DNA from: Cardiocondyla obscurior
Lineage: Eukaryota > Arthropoda > Insecta > Hymenoptera > Formicidae
Direction of reading: 5' to 3'
Assembly (NCBI RefSeq): GCF_019399895.1
Contig: NC_091879.1
Coordinates: 3,737,001 to 3,801,000 of the forward strand
Length of the DNA stretch: 64,000 bases
The position numbers were made by a program, and so were the translations under genes. A model generated the notes under the pieces. It did no database searches and was not told where the DNA came from. It saw nothing but the letters and a program-made list of their open reading frames with translations. Below are positions 60,901 through 64,000 of the stretch, piece by piece; positions within the stretch are counted from its first letter, which is position 1, and the number at the start of each line of letters is the position of its first letter.

Positions 60901-63900
60901 TTTATTTAACAAAGACGAGAGGAGATATTATTATTGGCAGAATTAAATACAGATTTTCTTTCTTTTTAATTAAAAAAGTTTTTAAATTAAGTTTCTTAAA
61001 TTTTTTTTTTAATTTATGCGACGAGCTACATTTCAAAGAAAATCATCTGCCAGCCGGATGCGCGGCTTTTTCATCGATTGATAATTTTCATAGCGTATCG
61101 CGGCGTGTCTTTCTTCGCAAACGTACGCCCGCGGAATGTATAAGAAGAATAGGTATGGGCGAAGCGATTGTCGAGCTCTCTATCCGGCGCACATTCATCG
61201 TTGTAAGACCGCGATGCGCATCCAGCGTTCGAGCTGCGATCTCATAAAAATGCACAACGAAGCCAAGGGCGAACTCGTTCCTCGAACTATCTTGCGGTGT
61301 TCCGCATCGCTATTATTGCACCGCAGAACGCGATATTATTTTATTAAAACAAAATTTACAATAATATAAATTTTCCGAGACTCGTGGAATTTTTTAACAA
61401 AACAGTATTACCTACTTTTCGACGCCGACCTTAAATAAATTCGTATACAAATATAATTTATAATACAGCTTTTTTTAACGTAGCAAACCCACGTCTAGTT
61501 ATTAATCTAATTCCAAAAGATGTTGATAACACAACTTCCCAATGAAGAAGATTGGATCGCGCGTCGGGGGAACGAGCGCGCGCTCGAGACTTTTTCCCTC
61601 GTCTCTTCTCGAGGCACAGCTCGAGAAGTCTACTCGTGTAGCGGCCGGATATGAAGCTTGTTACCGACGATGGACTCAGATCCATCCGCTCCTCCGCAAA
61701 TCCGTCCTCGATCATCCGCGCGGTGCGCGCGCATAATACGAAGCTACGCTCCCGCAAACGCGGGCGAATCCTCCGTGCGTGACCGACGTATAGAGTTACG
61801 CGCGGCGCGGCCCCGCATTCCTAGGTACACACGTGAAATTCGATACCGCTCTCGCGCGAAGATCGTGGACCCCAGCACGGGGACGAGGCGAGGCGGAAGA
61901 AACGGGGCCGTTGCGATCGATCGTTATCAGGGTGCACTTGTCGATCCTCCGTGTCGCTCGTACGCGGCAAAGTAACCAGAGCGAGCCCATCGGCGTCTTA
62001 TCCTCATCCGGCTCCTCGCAGCATCCGATCTCGCGGCGATTCCTTCGCGCGTCTCTTCGTGACGCCCGTTCTCTCCCTATCTCTTTCTCTCGCTCTCGCC
62101 CGGCGCGTCGCGTTCCATCTCGTCTGAATTTTTATCTCGCTCCGTGGCGCAGAAGGAGACATCGGATTATGCAAGGAGATAACGCGTACGTGGGTCATGC
62201 CCCCCTTCTCCCTCCTCGAATCACGTTATCGTTTTATTTTAGGGAAAGATAAAGTGTCGGGAATACCGTAAGTACGTGACGGTGAAATCGAACGGTGGAG
62301 AGAACTCGCGCGGGCCTCGGTTATTTAATTGTTTCAGTAAAAATTGTAAGGTTTACCTTTGTTGTAAATAATATAAAAGAAGCGGTGAAATAAAAAGCAT
62401 CACGGTGACCAGAAAATTATAAAGGAGCACGTACGCGGAATTACCGAGAATTGAGGCTGCCGAGAGAAATCGTGCGAGTCTTTTTATCGCACGAGACGCC
62501 GCTCAATTTTCCACAATTATGGTAAATTAGAGCGCGATAATGAAGAGCCAGAAGGTTAGACGACCGCGGGAAGGAACCTGACCGATTAATCCCGATGCGC
62601 CTACTTTTTTTCCCACGCGGATAACAGTTCGCGTGTTTTTTTCGTAACGATGTGCACACACGATAATCCGCTTAACGCGAGCACTTAAGTGAAAGCCGGG
62701 CTCGATCACGTTGAGAGTGCACGACGCATGTGATCGCGTTCGGGCTCCAAAATCGACCGGTTTCTTTGCTTGTGAGAGCTTCGTGAACGTTGCTCTCTTC
62801 GTGCATGCAATGCGGCCCGGTCGAAACGCACCGTTGTAAAGAAAATTACGTGCAAATTACCGAATGTAACAATGTAAGACTGCACTAAAAATTTAACAAG
62901 TTCACACAAAAAACAGTAATAATTTCAAATATGATTTCAATATAAAAGAAAAATTATAAAATTATTATTTAATATTATTAAGTAATAATTTTAAGAATTT
63001 TATTATTAAATTGTGTGATCGTAAAAGATCATGTAATTTTGCACGGAATTATTACAAAATATCTCTTATATTTGCGTGTAATTTTTTCTACAATGTATTA
63101 AGGGTCGCTATTTTCGGCAGAACAGGAGCACGAAGCGTTACGGCATCCAACGACGGGTTATGGCGCCCCGTTGCGCTCCACTTTCATCCTGCCACTTGAG
63201 TTTTGAGGAGAAAAGGAAGAAAAAAAAAAGAGAAAAAAAACCGTGCGGCTTGAATTGATGTCGGGGAACGCAGTTAATGTTCGCGACAACGTTAACGACC
63301 GTAATTTCGTAAATGCAAGAAAGCAGCCGCTTAAGTACATTTCCGTTTGGAGGTCAGAGCGTTTAGTGCCGATGAAGTTTCCGACGGTCAGAGACCGCAA
63401 AGTCAAAGTCAAACGATTAACGTTACGCAGTAAAAAAGTAAGACTTTTCCGACCCGCTAGCGCGAACTTTTATTTCGCTCGTTACCTACTACAGTGAGAA
63501 TTATTTAACAAAGAAATTAAAAACGGCATCAATCATGTAAGCACGCGCAATGAATCATCTTTCCCATTTTTTCCCCGCCGACATTTAGGAAAAGCTGAAA
63601 TGAGTTCTCGGCAGCAAACTTTACGAGCTATAGATCATTAAACAGACAGAACGGAATGAGATACGCTCATTTTTAACAGCCTCTGAATACCATGAATACA
63701 CACGGGGTCCGCCGAGAATTGTTGAAAATAATATTCACGTCGCCTTACCTTATTAACGAAAAGCAAAAAAAGAAAAAGAAAGAAAGAAAAAAAAAATGTG
63801 CCGGTAATAACGGTCGAGTTCCTCATCCAGTGCGATTATCGCAGTCACGCAACTGACGGCGGTCATCTTCGATGCTCTTTACCGTTGAATTTACCGTCAA

Positions 63901-64000
63901 TTGGAGGCATTATTGTGCATCATTCACGGCGCGACGGCGGGAAGGGCTGAAGCGCTGCCGCAAAAGGGATAATCCCTTTTCCATTGTGCGGTAGCTTAAA
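54943..64000. other. noncoding territory to the right edge
   Basis: No supported gene. Contents include homopolymers (57226-57256, 57690-57700, 59512-59538, 60435-60448), an A/T-rich patch (62.92-63.02 kb), a long minus-strand pyrimidine tract at 57.9-58.0 kb ending in an acceptor-like site, and GC-rich patches (55.3-55.8, 56.2-56.6, 61.6-62.2 kb) with overlapping spurious frames. Confidence 0.55.

Overview
This looks like genomic DNA from an insect, probably a hymenopteran such as an ant. The call rests on a split insect-type prickle gene with GT-AG introns, AT-rich introns rich in long A/T homopolymers, GC-rich CpG-dense gene and promoter stretches, and insect-type mobile-element remnants. 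The species is not identifiable from sequence alone.

One gene is certain. Positions 7543-16932 on the minus strand carry a complete coding sequence for Prickle, the PET/triple-LIM planar-cell-polarity protein. Seven coding exons join with matching splice phases into an 893-residue protein. In order it has a unique N-terminal exon, a Cys cluster, the PET domain, LIM1, LIM2 (split by an intron), LIM3, a proline/serine-rich tail and a C-terminal CVIS prenylation box. The first coding exon has an in-frame stop 66 nt upstream of its ATG. It may be the counterpart of one of the alternative 5' exons (Prickle versus Spiny-legs forms) known in Drosophila.

Left of prickle (1-7226) is mostly noncoding. 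A CpG-rich block at about 1.5-2.3 kb with two good minus-strand donors looks like the promoter and first exon of another minus-strand gene. A short reading frame at 1-128 may be an internal exon of that gene leaving the window. Upstream of prickle, a GC-rich block (17.0-18.95 kb) is the best candidate for its promoter and 5' leader.

The remaining 45 kb (19-64 kb) shows no convincing protein-coding gene. It is presumably the 5' intron and/or upstream regulatory territory of prickle. It holds two copies and one terminal fragment of a 325-bp fold-back MITE with TACAGGGTG termini, a 5'-truncated non-LTR retrotransposon 3' end with a poly(A) tail, a roughly 110-bp near-perfect inverted repeat 1.13 kb apart, a strong G-quadruplex motif, microsatellites and many homopolymer tracts. 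I found no tRNA, rRNA, CRISPR or recognisable viral gene, and nothing I can defend as a new multi-gene system.
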